30,000 nt of DNA from Glandiceps talaboti (lineage: Eukaryota; Hemichordata; Enteropneusta; Spengelidae): contig NC_135571.1 in the NCBI RefSeq assembly GCF_964340395.1, positions 9,656,440 to 9,686,439 on the forward strand. Reading direction: 5' to 3'. The position numbers and the translations under genes were made by a program. The notes beneath the pieces are model-generated. The model had not been told where the DNA came from, made no database searches, and saw only the letters and a list, made by a program, of their open reading frames with translations. This document shows positions 29,954 through 30,000 of this stretch, piece by piece. Each line of letters begins with the position of its first letter. Within the stretch, counting starts at the first letter, position 1.

Positions 29954-30000
29954 CATGTCCAAAGTTGACTTGTTGTACACCGGCTGGTAACATGACGACC
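29954..30000 (-). CDS. Second MS4A-like gene, penultimate exon (partial, cut by window edge)
   Basis: The visible 47 bases encode VVMLPAGVQQVNFGH followed by one base of a split codon and the donor GTAAAC. It corresponds to exon 5 of the gene at 15.6-25 kb (QVVLMPYGPQVVGT), with the same phase-1 exit. It continues beyond the right edge. Confidence 0.65.

Overview
The window is a piece of an animal nuclear genome. It is AT-rich and intron-rich, with GT-AG introns, long (CA)n, (CT)n, (CATA)n and (AATC)n microsatellites, two large minisatellites and several families of foldback elements. There is no bacterial, organellar or intact viral gene set. The best protein family match is an MS4A/CD20-like four-pass membrane protein. 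With the compact exons and the marine-invertebrate style of repeats, this suggests an invertebrate deuterostome such as a hemichordate or lancelet. That placement is a guess from style, not a demonstrated identification. All genes I could assemble are on the minus strand, and I rebuilt them by hand by requiring matching splice-site phases. Coordinates below run from low to high, so minus-strand genes read from right to left. || Left third (about 1.1-7.6 kb): a gene for a small secreted cysteine-rich protein. It has a CCAAT box and TATA box near 7.6 kb, a non-coding first exon (7521-~7558), a signal-peptide exon (4916-5009), a Cys/Tyr-rich exon (4332-4405), a Cys-rich exon (3340-3489), a complete EGF-like exon (2666-2776) and a further exon (1677-1919). 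It ends either in a short candidate terminal exon (1093-1151) or in exons beyond the left edge. The introns carry foldback elements and dinucleotide repeats. || 7.6-12.9 kb: apparently intergenic. It holds a dispersed repeat, a long (AATC)n tract joined to a retroelement-like sequence, a 51-bp minisatellite of about 17 units, and two foldback transposable elements (one with TTAA target duplications). || 12.9-26.4 kb: one MS4A-like gene. A non-coding exon near 26.3 kb sits under a perfect CRE. Four phase-0 exons encode TM1, TM2, TM3 and TM4, and two further exons encode a Pro/Gln-rich cytoplasmic tail with a polyglutamine tract and a PPxY motif. The stop codon abuts a 2.7-kb, roughly 54-unit minisatellite with no canonical poly(A) signal inside, so the transcript very probably carries the whole array as 3'UTR. 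The last coding codons and the first untranslated bases resemble degenerate array units. || 26.4-30 kb: intergenic foldback elements, then the last two exons of a second, tandem MS4A-like gene. It has the same phase-1 final intron and the same kind of Gln-rich tail, and is cut by the right edge. || The most unusual items are the gene-embedded minisatellite that seems to have grown out of the 3' end of the coding sequence, the several unrelated foldback families, and the two neighbouring MS4A-like genes with rapidly diverging Q-rich tails.
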